NCBI RefSeq assembly: GCF_025463825.1
Contig: NZ_JAODBG010000049.1
Location: 1-62,143 of the forward strand
From: Cryobacterium sp.
Lineage (GTDB): Bacteria > Actinomycetota > Actinomycetes > Actinomycetales > Microbacteriaceae
DNA length: 62,143 nt
Direction: 5' to 3'
Shown: piece after piece, positions 43,222-52,693 of the stretch
Layout of the letters: every line of letters starts with the position of its first letter
Numbering within the stretch: position 1 is the first letter of the stretch
The notes under the pieces: generated by a model
Database searches by the model: none
What the model saw: only the letters and a program-made list of their open reading frames with translations
What the model was told of the DNA's origin: nothing
Made by a program: the position numbers and the translations under genes

Positions 43222-44154
43222 ATGGTTTCCTTAGATCCCCGGCCCGCCGGCGCGCCGGCGCTTCCGCTTTCTCCGCTCACCCTCGGTACGTCGGGCTGGT
43301 CGCTCCGAAGCGCGGAGGAAAACAGCGCGACGGATGCCCTCGCCGCAGATTTCGCGGCCGGCCGGCTTGCCTCCAACGTCATCGACACCTCCAACATCTA
43401 CGGCGACGGGCACTCCGAAGTCGTGATCGGCAGGGCGTTGGGCGGCTCGGTGGGTGCCGGCCTGGTCGTGCAGACCAAGCTCGACCGGGACGCGGCCCGC
43501 AACGACTTCTCCGCCGCACAGATGGAACACTCCCTGCGCCAGTCACTCGACCGGCTGGACCTGGAGTCCGTGGACGTCCTGTTCCTGCACGACCCCGAGA
43601 ACGTCGGTTTCGACAGCGTGATGCAGCCCGGCGGCGCCGTCGAGGCGCTCGTGGCGATGCGGGACCGGGGCGTCGCGCGGGCCATCGGCATCTCGGGCGG
43701 ACCGGTCGAGATGATGCGGCGGTTCGTGGACACGGGCATCTTCGACGTGCTGATCAACCACAACCGGTTCACCCTGGTGGACCGCTCGGCGACCGACCTC
43801 TACCAGGCGGCGCGGGACAGGGACATGATCGTCGAGAACGCCGCCCCGTTCGGTGGGGGAGTCCTCACCGGAGACCCGCGGTTTGCCGGCACCTACGCCT
43901 ACGGCCCGATCCGGCCCGAGACCCAGGCCGCCGTCGACGGCGCGACCCGCATTGCGGCCGAGGCCGGCATCCCGCTGGCCGCGCTCGCGTTGCAGTTCAG
44001 CCTGCGGCATCCGCTCGTGGACACCACGGTGGTGGGCGTGCGCACCCGCGAGCGCTTCGACGAGGCCGTGGTCCACGCAGCGATCGAGGTGCCGGATGCG
44101 GTCTGGGCCGCCCTCGACACGATCGCGCCCGCGACCGGCGTCCACACGGCCTGA
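43222..44154 (+). CDS. Aldo/keto reductase
   Basis: 310 residues. The catalytic tetrad is visible at D55, Y60 (VIDTSNIYGDGHSE), K86 (QTKLDRD) and H123 (FLHDPEN). The family resembles D-threo-aldose 1-dehydrogenases (fucose/arabinose oxidation) by length and by its HDPE segment. It uses NAD(P)H and acts in the cytoplasm. The neighbourhood of pentose genes suggests a sugar substrate, but this is inference. ATG 43222 has no strong ribosome site. Confidence 0.88.
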   Translation: MVSLDPRPAGAPALPLSPLTLGTSGWSLRSAEENSATDALAADFAAGRLASNVIDTSNIYGDGHSEVVIGRALGGSVGAGLVVQTKLDRDAARNDFSAAQMEHSLRQSLDRLDLESVDVLFLHDPENVGFDSVMQPGGAVEALVAMRDRGVARAIGISGGPVEMMRRFVDTGIFDVLINHNRFTLVDRSATDLYQAARDRDMIVENAAPFGGGVLTGDPRFAGTYAYGPIRPETQAAVDGATRIAAEAGIPLAALALQFSLRHPLVDTTVVGVRTRERFDEAVVHAAIEVPDAVWAALDTIAPATGVHTA

Positions 44155-44160
44155 GGTACC

Positions 44161-44360
44161 CGCCCCAGGGCCCCGAGGGCCCCGATCGCCAGCGGCGGAT
44201 GCCCGCTGCGCGGGTCGGGCGCCGCTGCGCGGGTGGCGTGCCACCCGCGCAGTGGCGCGGTGCCCGCGTAGCTCTCGCTCCGGTTTCGGTGGGTGGCGCG
44301 GTGCCCGCGCAGCTCTCGCTCCGGGCAGGCGAAACCCCGGCCAGGCGGACCTGGCCGGGG
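44161..44360. repeat. Intergenic repeat cluster and bidirectional hairpin between aldo/keto reductase and xylA
   Basis: CTGCGCGGGTGGC-GT-GCCACCCGCGCAG (44225-44252) is a perfect 13-bp stem. The 30-bp word GTGGCGCGGTGCCCGCG..AGCTCTCGCTCCGG then occurs twice (about 44253-44283 and 44293-44324). CCCCGGCCAGG-CGGA-CCTGGCCGGGG (44335-44360) is an 11-bp perfect stem that probably terminates both converging genes. Overall a patchwork of repeated words, probably another dispersed element. Confidence 0.75.
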
Positions 44361-44405
44361 CGGTGCCGCGGAGTGCCGCGGATGCGGCGGAGTGCGGGAG
44401 AGCGG

Positions 44406-45596
44406 TTAGCGGGCGCCGAGCAGGTGCTCGAGAGCCAGCTGCTGCAGGCGCACGAAGCCGAAGCCCTTGCCGCCGAAGTACTTCTCCGGGGCGAAGTCCT
44501 CGTAGGCCGAGGTGTCGGCCAGGAAGTCGTCGTAGCTCTCGCCCTCGGCCAGGGTCGGCACCGACAGCTCGGGCACGCGGGACGCTGCGAGCTGCTCCTG
44601 CACCTCGGGGTCGGCCCGGAAGGCCGCGGCGCGCTCCTTGAGCAGCAGGTAGGTGCGCATGTTCGCAGCGGCGGAGTCCCAGACGCCGGTGATGTCCTCG
44701 GTGCGGCTCGGCTTGTAGTCGAAGTGGCGCGGGCCGTCGTAGGAGGGGCCGCCGTTCGGGCCGCCGTTTTCGAGCAGGTCCACCAGCGAGAACGCGTTCT
44801 GCAGGTCGCCGTGGCCGAAGACGAGGTCCTGGTCGTACTTGATGCCGCGCTGGCCGTTGAGGTCGATGTGGAACAGCTTGCCCTGGTAGAGCGCCTGGGC
44901 GATGCCGGCGGTGAAGTTCAGCCCGGCCATCTGCTCGTGGCCGACCTCGGGATTGACGCCGACGAGGTCGGGGCGCTCGAGGGTGGTGATGAACGCCATC
45001 GCGTGGCCGACCGTGGGCAGCAGGATGTCGCCGCGCGGTTCGTTGGGCTTGGGCTCGATGGCGAAACGGATGTCGTAACCCTTGTCGGTGACGTAGTCGC
45101 CGAGCAGGTTGACGGCCTCGCGGTAGCGGTCGAGGGCCGAGCGGATGTCCTTGGCGGCGTCGTACTCCGCGCCCTCGCGGCCGCCCCACATCACGAAGGT
45201 CTTGGCGCCGAGCTCGGCGGCGAGGTCGAGGTTGCGCAGCACCTTGCGCAGGGCGAACCGGCGCACGGCGCGGTCGTTGGAGGTGAAGCCGCCATCCTTG
45301 AAGACCGGGGCGCTGAACAGGTTGGTGGTGACCATCGGCACGATCACGCCGGTGTCGGCGAGGACCTGCTTGAGGCGGTCGATCTCCTTCTGGCGGGCGG
45401 CATCCGTGGAGCCGAAGGCAAAGAGGTCGTCGTCGTGGAAGGTGAGGCCGTAGGCGCCGAGCTCGGCGAGGCGCGTGACGGCCTCGACGGTGTCCAGCTG
45501 CGGGCGGGTCGGCCCGCCGAACGGGTCAGTTCCGTTGTAACCGATGGTCCACAGGCCGAATGAGAACTTGTCGGCGGGGGTGGGGGTGAGTGTCAT
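44406..45596 (-). CDS. xylA: Xylose isomerase
   Basis: 396 residues from ATG 45596. Active-site H54 and D57 (LTFHDDDLF) lie at the same residue numbers as in Streptomyces enzymes. Further landmarks: [22 protein letters not shown] (metal Glu), [13 protein letters not shown] and [11 protein letters not shown]. It converts D-xylose to D-xylulose, the first step of the isomerase pathway, followed by XylB. It is divergent from the ChvE-like gene, and a GTT(N9)AAC box (45631-45651) lies just upstream of xylA with a second one (45883-45899) nearer the importer. Confidence 0.97.
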   Translation of the reverse strand: MTLTPTPADKFSFGLWTIGYNGTDPFGGPTRPQLDTVEAVTRLAELGAYGLTFHDDDLFAFGSTDAARQKEIDRLKQVLADTGVIVPMVTTNLFSAPVFKDGGFTSNDRAVRRFALRKVLRNLDLAAELGAKTFVMWGGREGAEYDAAKDIRSALDRYREAVNLLGDYVTDKGYDIRFAIEPKPNEPRGDILLPTVGHAMAFITTLERPDLVGVNPEVGHEQMAGLNFTAGIAQALYQGKLFHIDLNGQRGIKYDQDLVFGHGDLQNAFSLVDLLENGGPNGGPSYDGPRHFDYKPSRTEDITGVWDSAAANMRTYLLLKERAAAFRADPEVQEQLAASRVPELSVPTLAEGESYDDFLADTSAYEDFAPEKYFGGKGFGFVRLQQLALEHLLGAR

Positions 45597-45630
45597 GGAC
45601 GTTGACTCCGATTCAGCTTCATTGATGATT

Positions 45631-45651
45631 TGTTGCAATTACCAACATATT
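45631..45651. promoter_or_regulatory. Candidate XylR box upstream of xylA
   Basis: TGTT-GCAATTACC-AACATATT, 34 bp upstream of the xylA start. Same spacing and right half as the box before xylB. Confidence 0.65.
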
Positions 45652-45758
45652 ACACACGCGCCTCCGATTCGTACAGTTCGCCGCCGGATGGGCGAGGAGA
45701 ACCCCGGCCACAACAAATCCACCTGGCGGCGGCATCCGAGGCGGAGCGAGCCCTGCCG

Positions 45759-45776
45759 TGTCGAACGGTTTCGACA
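45759..45776. promoter_or_regulatory. Palindrome in the xylA-importer intergenic region
   Basis: TGTCGAA-CGGT-TTCGACA, a 7+7 inverted repeat, extended by TGCC and GGCA outside. It could be a second regulator's site. It differs from an actinobacterial LexA box (CGAAC-N4-GTTCG). Confidence 0.5.
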
Positions 45777-45882
45777 ATTGGCACCACGAATGCCGGCGCC
45801 TCGGCCGGTTTCGGTCCGGCACCCCCCCCAAACAGGGGCCTTTCCGGAATTGCCCCTAGGCAAACAACGAAGAGTGGCGATA

Positions 45883-45899
45883 AGTTCTGTCCGTCAACA
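45883..45899. promoter_or_regulatory. Candidate XylR box upstream of the importer operon
   Basis: AGTT-CTGTCCGTC-AACA on the plus strand; read on the other strand it is TGTT-N9-AACTTAT, matching the xylA and xylB boxes in half-sites and spacing. Confidence 0.58.
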
Positions 45900-46074
45900 A
45901 AGGCCGCAATTTGTGCGGTGGGTCAATCACAGCGATGTCCCGTTACAAGGAGGTAACCCCGACCCGCGCTCACCCGATGTCGGGGGAGTGCGCGAAGCGA
46001 TTTCCTCCTCTGGCAGTCCGGCGCGTGCGCAGGACTGCGGTGACTGGCAGCTCTCAGAGAGGAAAGCTCCAACA

Positions 46075-47199
46075 ATGTCCACGACCAAGAAAATTCTCGC
46101 CCTCGCGGCAACCGGCATCTTCGCCCTGTCGCTCGCGTCCTGCTCCAGCGACGGCGGTTCGACCGGCGGCGGCGAACCGGCCGCCGGCGGAGCCGACTGC
46201 AACGTCGGCATCTCGATGCCGACCCGCTCCCTTGAGCGCTGGATCAACGACGGCGAGCAGCTCAAGGCGCTCCTCGAAGACGCCGACTGCACCGTCGACC
46301 TGCAGTACGCCGACAACAAGACCGACCAGCAGATCAGCCAGATCCAGAACCAGGTCGCCGGCGGATCGAAGATCCTCGTGGTCGCCGCCGTCGACGGCCA
46401 GGTGCTCGCACCGGTGCTCGCCGAAGCCAAGAAGCAGGACGCCACGGTCATCGCCTACGACCGCCTGATCAACGGCACCCCGGATGTCGACTACTACGCG
46501 ACCTTCGACAACTACAAGGTGGGCCAGCTGCAGGGCGAGTTCATCGAGACCGAACTCGACCTGGCCAACGCGGCCGGGCCGATCTCGATCGAACCGTTCG
46601 CCGGCAGCCCCGACGACAACAACGCCAAGTTCTTCTTCTCCGGCGCCTGGGACGTGCTGCTGCCCTACGTCGAGAGCGGCGTCCTCGTCGTTCCGAGCGG
46701 CCAGTCACCCGCCTCCAACGACGACTGGGCCTCGATCGGCATCCAGGGCTGGGCCAGCGACAAGGCGCAGTCCGAGATGGACAACCGCCTGTCGTCCTTC
46801 TACACCGGCGGCGACAAGGTCGACGTGGTGCTCTCCCCGAACGACAGCCTGGCCATCGGCATCGAGGCATCGCTCAAGTCGGCCGGCTACACGCCGGGCG
46901 CTGACTACCCGCTGATCACCGGACAGGACGCCGACAAGGCCAACGTCAAGGCGATCCTCGACGGCGAGCAGTCCATGACGGTCTGGAAGGACACCCGCAC
47001 GCTTGGTGAGCAGGTCTTCACCATGATCCAGGAGATCACCGCCGGCGACGAGGTCACCGTCAACGACACCGAGACCTACGACAATGGCGAGAAGGTCGTC
47101 CCGTCCTTCCTGCTCGACCCCGAGGTCGTCGTCAAGGACGACGTGCAGACCAAGCTCGTCGACTCCGGCTTCATCAAGGCAGCGGATGTGGGCCTCTAA
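46075..47199 (+). CDS. ChvE-like multiple-sugar-binding lipoprotein
   Basis: 374 residues. Lipobox LSLASCS. The mature protein is a periplasmic-binding type I fold ([81 protein letters not shown]), which is the ChvE pattern for xylose, arabinose, glucose, galactose and the like. ATG 46075 follows GAGAGGAAAGCTC. First gene of a CUT2 operon with MmsA and MmsB; the adjacent xylA and ROK regulator point to xylose. Confidence 0.93.
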   Translation: MSTTKKILALAATGIFALSLASCSSDGGSTGGGEPAAGGADCNVGISMPTRSLERWINDGEQLKALLEDADCTVDLQYADNKTDQQISQIQNQVAGGSKILVVAAVDGQVLAPVLAEAKKQDATVIAYDRLINGTPDVDYYATFDNYKVGQLQGEFIETELDLANAAGPISIEPFAGSPDDNNAKFFFSGAWDVLLPYVESGVLVVPSGQSPASNDDWASIGIQGWASDKAQSEMDNRLSSFYTGGDKVDVVLSPNDSLAIGIEASLKSAGYTPGADYPLITGQDADKANVKAILDGEQSMTVWKDTRTLGEQVFTMIQEITAGDEVTVNDTETYDNGEKVVPSFLLDPEVVVKDDVQTKLVDSGFIKAADVGL

Positions 47200-47297
47200 C
47201 CAGCCACACCGGGCCGGTCCGCTCCGGTAGGAAGCGGGCCGGCCTGCCCAGCCCGGCGGCGGCCGGGCACGAGCGGGGCCGCACCAGTCGGGCCGTC

Positions 47298-47327
47298 GCC
47301 GGGCGCCGGGGCAACCCGGCGCCCGGC
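47298..47327 (+). promoter_or_regulatory. Very strong intercistronic hairpin before mmsA
   Basis: GCCGGGCGCCGGG-GCAA-CCCGGCGCCCGGC: a 13-bp perfect stem with a GNRA tetraloop (GCAA), 25 bp before the mmsA start. No T-run follows. It probably protects the binding-protein mRNA from 3' decay or reduces read-through, so that binding protein exceeds ATPase. Confidence 0.78.
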
Positions 47328-47351
47328 GCACCCAGGAATCAGGAGAGCGCA

Positions 47352-48884
<1,533 letters not shown>

Positions 48885-48889
48885 GCGCG

Positions 48890-50107
48890 ATGACCACCAC
48901 CACGCCAGCGAGCAAGGTGCCCACCGAACCCCCCGTGAGGCGCCGCATCCCGAAGCTCTCGATCAACCTCCGCCAGTACGGCATCGTCGCCGCGCTGGCC
49001 GTGATCGTCATCCTCTTCCAGTTCCTCACCGACGGCCGCCTGCTGCTGCCCGGCAACGTGAACAACCTCATCCAGCAGAACGCGTACGTGCTGATCCTGG
49101 CGATCGGCATGGTCATCGTGATCATCGCCGGCCACATCGACCTCTCCGTCGGGTCGGTCGTGGCCATGGTGGGTGCGGTCGCCGCGATCAGCATGAACGA
49201 GTGGGGACTGCCCTGGTGGGGCGCGGTGATCGTGTCGCTGCTGGTGGGCGCCCTGGTCGGCGCCTGGCAGGGCTACTGGGTGGCCTTCGTCGGCATCCCG
49301 GCGTTCATCGTCACCCTGGCGGGCATGCTCATCTTCCGCGGGCTCACCCTGGTGCTGCTCACCGGCGGCACGATCAGCGGCCTGCCGGCCGAGTTCACCG
49401 CGATCGGCGCCGGCTGGCTGCCGTCGTACCTGGGCGAACTGGGCGGGCGCGACCTGCTCACCCTGGCGCTGGGCATCCTCACCGCCGTCGCGCTGATCGT
49501 ATTCCAGCTGCGCACCCGCGCCACCCTCTCCCGGCTCGACCTGCCGCGGGAGCCCGCGGCGTCGATGTGGACGAAGAACGGCATCGCCGCTGTCGCGATC
49601 GTCTGGTTCGCCTGGCTGCTCTCCGACTACAGCGGCACCCCGATCATCCTGATCGTGCTCGCCGCGCTCATCCTGATCTACAACTTCGTGCTCAACCGCA
49701 CGGTGTTCGGCCGGCACGTGTACGCGATGGGCGGCAACCTGTTCGCCGCCGTGATGAGCGGCGTGAAGACCAAGTGGGTCAACTTCTACATCTTCGTGAA
49801 CATGGGCGTCCTGGCCGGCCTGGCCGGGGTGGTCTCGACCGCCCGCGCCGGTGGCGCCGTCGCCTCCGCCGGGCAGAACTACGAGCTCGATGCCATCGCC
49901 GCCGTCTTCATCGGCGGAGCCGCGGTGCAGGGCGGCGTCGGCACCGTCGTGGGCGCCGTGGTCGGCGGCCTGGTGATGGGCGTGCTCAACATGGGCCTGT
50001 CCATCCTCTCGGTGGATGCCGCCTGGCAGATGACCATCAAGGGGCTGGTGCTTCTGCTGGCCGTGGCGTTTGATGTCTTCAACAAGCGGCGTGCGGGGGG
50101 ACGTTAG
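48890..50107 (+). CDS. mmsB: Multiple monosaccharide ABC transporter permease MmsB (GguB)
   Basis: 405 residues with about ten membrane helices, longer than other CUT2 permeases, as is normal for MmsB. GHIDLSVGSVVAMVGAVAA and AAVFIGGAAVQGGVGTVVGAVVGGLVMGVLNMGLSI are the family motifs. The start follows the mmsA stop by 5 bp. It is the last transport gene; the ROK regulator comes 60 bp later after a hairpin. Confidence 0.95.
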   Translation: MTTTTPASKVPTEPPVRRRIPKLSINLRQYGIVAALAVIVILFQFLTDGRLLLPGNVNNLIQQNAYVLILAIGMVIVIIAGHIDLSVGSVVAMVGAVAAISMNEWGLPWWGAVIVSLLVGALVGAWQGYWVAFVGIPAFIVTLAGMLIFRGLTLVLLTGGTISGLPAEFTAIGAGWLPSYLGELGGRDLLTLALGILTAVALIVFQLRTRATLSRLDLPREPAASMWTKNGIAAVAIVWFAWLLSDYSGTPIILIVLAALILIYNFVLNRTVFGRHVYAMGGNLFAAVMSGVKTKWVNFYIFVNMGVLAGLAGVVSTARAGGAVASAGQNYELDAIAAVFIGGAAVQGGVGTVVGAVVGGLVMGVLNMGLSILSVDAAWQMTIKGLVLLLAVAFDVFNKRRAGGR

Positions 50108-50117
50108 GACGAAGCCC

Positions 50118-50138
50118 GCCCGACGGGTCCCGTCGGGC
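50118..50138 (+). terminator. Hairpin between mmsB and the ROK regulator
   Basis: GCCCGACGG-GTC-CCGTCGGGC, a 9-bp perfect stem with a 3-base loop and no T-run. A weak terminator or attenuator separating the transporter from its regulator. Confidence 0.55.
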
Positions 50139-50167
50139 ACCGCAGCCGAGAGGACCGTGACCCACCC

Positions 50168-51385
50168 GTGAGCCAAGCGCCACCCACCCTGGGTGTCCGG
50201 GGTGGCACCAGCAACGACCAGCTTCGCCGGTACAACCTGTCGATGGTGATGACGATGCTGCACCACGCGGGCGGATGCTCCCGGGCCGAGTTGACCAAGC
50301 GCACCGGGCTGAACCGGTCGACGATCGCGGCCCTGGTGGCGGAGCTCGTCGACCTGGGCATGGCGTTCGAGGCTGAGCCCGAGAGCGTGGTCGGCCGGGT
50401 CGGCCGGCCCAGCCCCCAGGTGGTGCCGAATCCCGGGCTGGCCGCGATCGCCGTGAACCCCGACATCGACGCGATCACGGTGGGGCTGGTGGGCCTGGGC
50501 GGCGAGGTGATCCGGCGCATCCGCTTCGACACGACCCGGGTGCCGACGGTGGCCGAGGCCATCAACGCGGTCAAGGCCATCGTCGACGGCATGCGCGGCG
50601 AAATCGACCAGAGCTACAGCATCGCCGGGGTGGGCGTTGCCGTGCCGGCGCTGGTGAACTCCGCCGACGGCCGGGTGCTGATCGCGCCGCACCTGGGCTG
50701 GCGGGACGCCAACCTGGCCAGAGACCTGGCCCGGGTGCTGGGCTACCCGGTGTTCGCCGGCAACGACGCCAGCCTGGGCGCCATCGCCGAGAGCATGTTC
50801 GGCGCGGCGCGTGGCATCGACGACCTGGTGTACCTCAACGGCAGCGCCAGCGGCATCGGCGGGGGCCTGATCATCGGCGGCAGCCCCCTGCGCGGCACCA
50901 GCGGCTATGCGGGGGAGCTCGGCCATACCCTGGTGAACAGTCGCGGGGTGCGCTGCCACTGCGGCCGGGTCGGGTGCCTGGAGACCGAGGTGAGCATGGC
51001 CCGGCTGCTCGCGGTGCTGAAGCTGCCCCGCGCCGATCTGGACGAGCTCGACATCGCGCTGGGCGTCTCCCGCGATCCGGCGGTGCTAACCGAGGTGCGC
51101 CGGCAGATCGAGCTGCTCTCCGAGGCGATCTCGAACTTCGTGAACATGTTCGACCCCGAGATGGTGGTGCTCGGCGGGTTCCTCGGCTCGCTGCTGTCGG
51201 TGGGCCGGGAGCAGCTGACCGCGGCGATGATCGTGCGCTCGATGAGCAGCATCGGCCACACCGTGGCCATCGAGCGGGCCAGCCTGGGGTCGCGCATCTC
51301 CCTGGTGGGCGCCGCCGAACTGGCCTTCGCCGACCTGCTCGACGACCCCGCCGGGTTCGTGCGCGGCCGCCCCGGCCGCCGCTGA
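50168..51385 (+). CDS. xylR: ROK-family regulator, probable XylR
   Basis: 405 residues from GTG 50168. N-terminal winged helix (NLSMVMTMLHHAGGCSRAELTKRTGLNRSTIAALVAELVDLG) and a C-terminal sugar-kinase-like ROK domain with zinc motif GHTLVNSRGVRCHCGRVGCLETE (GHx9-11CxCGxxGCxE) and GVGVAVPALVN. Unlike ROK kinases it has the HTH, so it is a repressor sensing a free sugar, most likely xylose. Three matching GTT(N9)AAC boxes sit before xylA, xylB and the importer. It may be cotranscribed with the importer. Confidence 0.92.
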   Translation: MSQAPPTLGVRGGTSNDQLRRYNLSMVMTMLHHAGGCSRAELTKRTGLNRSTIAALVAELVDLGMAFEAEPESVVGRVGRPSPQVVPNPGLAAIAVNPDIDAITVGLVGLGGEVIRRIRFDTTRVPTVAEAINAVKAIVDGMRGEIDQSYSIAGVGVAVPALVNSADGRVLIAPHLGWRDANLARDLARVLGYPVFAGNDASLGAIAESMFGAARGIDDLVYLNGSASGIGGGLIIGGSPLRGTSGYAGELGHTLVNSRGVRCHCGRVGCLETEVSMARLLAVLKLPRADLDELDIALGVSRDPAVLTEVRRQIELLSEAISNFVNMFDPEMVVLGGFLGSLLSVGREQLTAAMIVRSMSSIGHTVAIERASLGSRISLVGAAELAFADLLDDPAGFVRGRPGRR

Positions 51386-51458
51386 CCGCTTCCGTGCCCG
51401 CGACGCGCAGGTGGGCAACTCGGGAGAAAACGATTTGTCGGCAATAACCACAAACCCC

Positions 51459-51515
51459 TTGCGGAACCGGGAAGAGCTGATCTAAGCTCCTGGCGAGGCA
51501 GTCGAAACGTTTAGA
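51459..51515 (+). promoter_or_regulatory. Promoter and LacI operator of the xyloglucan-locus regulator
   Basis: -35 TTGCGG (51459-51464), 18-bp spacer, -10 TAAGCT (51483-51488); TCGAAACGTTTAGA (51502-51515) lies just downstream at the likely transcript start, where a repressor would block initiation. It is 13 of 14 identical to the palindrome before the importer. A single GGGCAACTCG word of the element at 59786 sits at 51413-51422. Confidence 0.72.
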
Positions 51516-51561
51516 TAAATCGGCCGCCAGTCTCGTACAACCGACCGACGATGGAGTCCTG

Positions 51562-52575
51562 GTGGCCAACATTCACGACGTAGCACGCGTCGCCGGAGTG
51601 TCGATCAGCACGGTCTCCTACGCCCTCAGCGGCAAACGGTCCATCGCGGCATCGACCAAGCAGCGTATCGACCAGGCCGTGCTCGAACTCGACTACCGGG
51701 CCAACGCCGGCGCGCGGATGCTCAAGGGAGCCCGCACCCAAATCCTCGCGTTGAGCGCCCCGCTGCACGCCGGCACCCACGCCCCGGCCCACATGGCCTT
51801 CGTGCTGTCGGTGGTCACGGCCGCCCGCGCCTACGACTACGACGTGCTGCTGCTCACCCAGGACGAAGCCACCAGCGGCCTGCGTCGGGTGGCGCGCAGC
51901 TCCCTCGTCGACGGCATCGTGCTGCTGGACGTCTCAACCTCAGACCCGCGCACCGAACTGGTGCGGGAACTCGGACTGCCCGCGACGGTGATCGGCATCC
52001 CCGACGACACCGCCGGCCTCACCTGTGTCGACCTCGACTTCGAACAGGCCGCCCGGCTGGCCGTCCGCCGGCTGGTCGACCTCGGCCACCGCGAGATCGG
52101 CCTGATCGGCCAGGCGCCCCTGATCTACGAGCGCGGCTCGAACTTCCCGCCGCGCTTCCGCGACGCTTTCCTGGCCGAGGCCGCCCTCCTGGGCGCCACC
52201 GTGGCGTTCACCCCCGCGCCCGAGGAATCGGCCGGCGTCCGCGCCGCCGTCGACGGGCTCCTCGCCGTCCTGCCCGGCATGACCGGGCTGGCCCTGCACT
52301 GCAACGAACCCGTGCAGTCCATGGTGCTCGAGCTGCTCAGCCAGCGCGGCATCAGCGTGCCGGACGACCTGTCGGTCATCTCGGCCTGCTCCAGCTTCTC
52401 GACCGACCACCTCAACCCGCCGCTCGACGTGATCCCGCTGCCTGCTGACCAATCCTGCACTCGCGCAATCGAGCTCACGATGGCCCAGTTCGCCGGCACC
52501 GCCGAGCCCCACGTCGAGCTCATCGAGCCGACCTACGTCCAGCTCGGCTCGACCGCCGCCCGCACCTCTTCCTGA
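51562..52575 (+). CDS. LacI-family regulator of the xyloglucan-oligosaccharide locus
   Basis: 337 residues from GTG 51562 (GGAG upstream). HTH NIHDVARVAGVSISTVSYALSGKRSIAASTKQRIDQAVLELDYRAN with hinge AGARMLKGA, then the sensor fold. It heads a cluster of an importer and four glycosidases. Shared palindromes TCGAAACGTTTAGA and TCGAAACGTTTCGA stand before itself and the importer, which fits a local repressor of the cluster. Confidence 0.94.
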   Translation: MANIHDVARVAGVSISTVSYALSGKRSIAASTKQRIDQAVLELDYRANAGARMLKGARTQILALSAPLHAGTHAPAHMAFVLSVVTAARAYDYDVLLLTQDEATSGLRRVARSSLVDGIVLLDVSTSDPRTELVRELGLPATVIGIPDDTAGLTCVDLDFEQAARLAVRRLVDLGHREIGLIGQAPLIYERGSNFPPRFRDAFLAEAALLGATVAFTPAPEESAGVRAAVDGLLAVLPGMTGLALHCNEPVQSMVLELLSQRGISVPDDLSVISACSSFSTDHLNPPLDVIPLPADQSCTRAIELTMAQFAGTAEPHVELIEPTYVQLGSTAARTSS

Positions 52576-52609
52576 CATCCCGAAAGGTCCGCTTTCAGCA
52601 CGCGCATTA

Positions 52610-52623
52610 TCGAAACGTTTCGA
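52610..52623. promoter_or_regulatory. LacI operator before the xyloglucan importer operon
   Basis: TCGAAACGTTTCGA, a perfect 14-bp palindrome centred on CG, 71 bp before the binding-protein start. Confidence 0.82.
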
Positions 52624-52693
52624 ATCCGACAAGTTCCACTCCCGCTCCACCCCAGCCACCCACCGAACGAACCTCCTACAAGGAAGTAGAACA

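Larger units (their letters stand above)
45597..46074. other. Divergent promoter region xylA / multiple-sugar importer
   Basis: 478 bp without a supported gene. It holds two candidate XylR boxes (45631-45651, 45883-45899), the palindrome TGTCGAA-CGGT-TTCGACA (45759-45776), a C8 run near 45826, and an AAGGAGGTAA word at 45947-45956 with no start codon at the right distance. The last 100 bp before the ChvE-like gene are an untranslated leader. Confidence 0.6.

Noticed and set aside
45759..45776. LexA (SOS) box
   Set aside because: TGTCGAA-CGGT-TTCGACA lacks the CGAAC-N4-GTTCG form; neighbouring genes are sugar metabolism.
45932..46074. Leader peptide gene upstream of the ChvE-like gene near AAGGAGGTAA
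   Set aside because: No start codon lies at the proper distance after the strong ribosome-site-like word, and the frames there show no usual codon bias.
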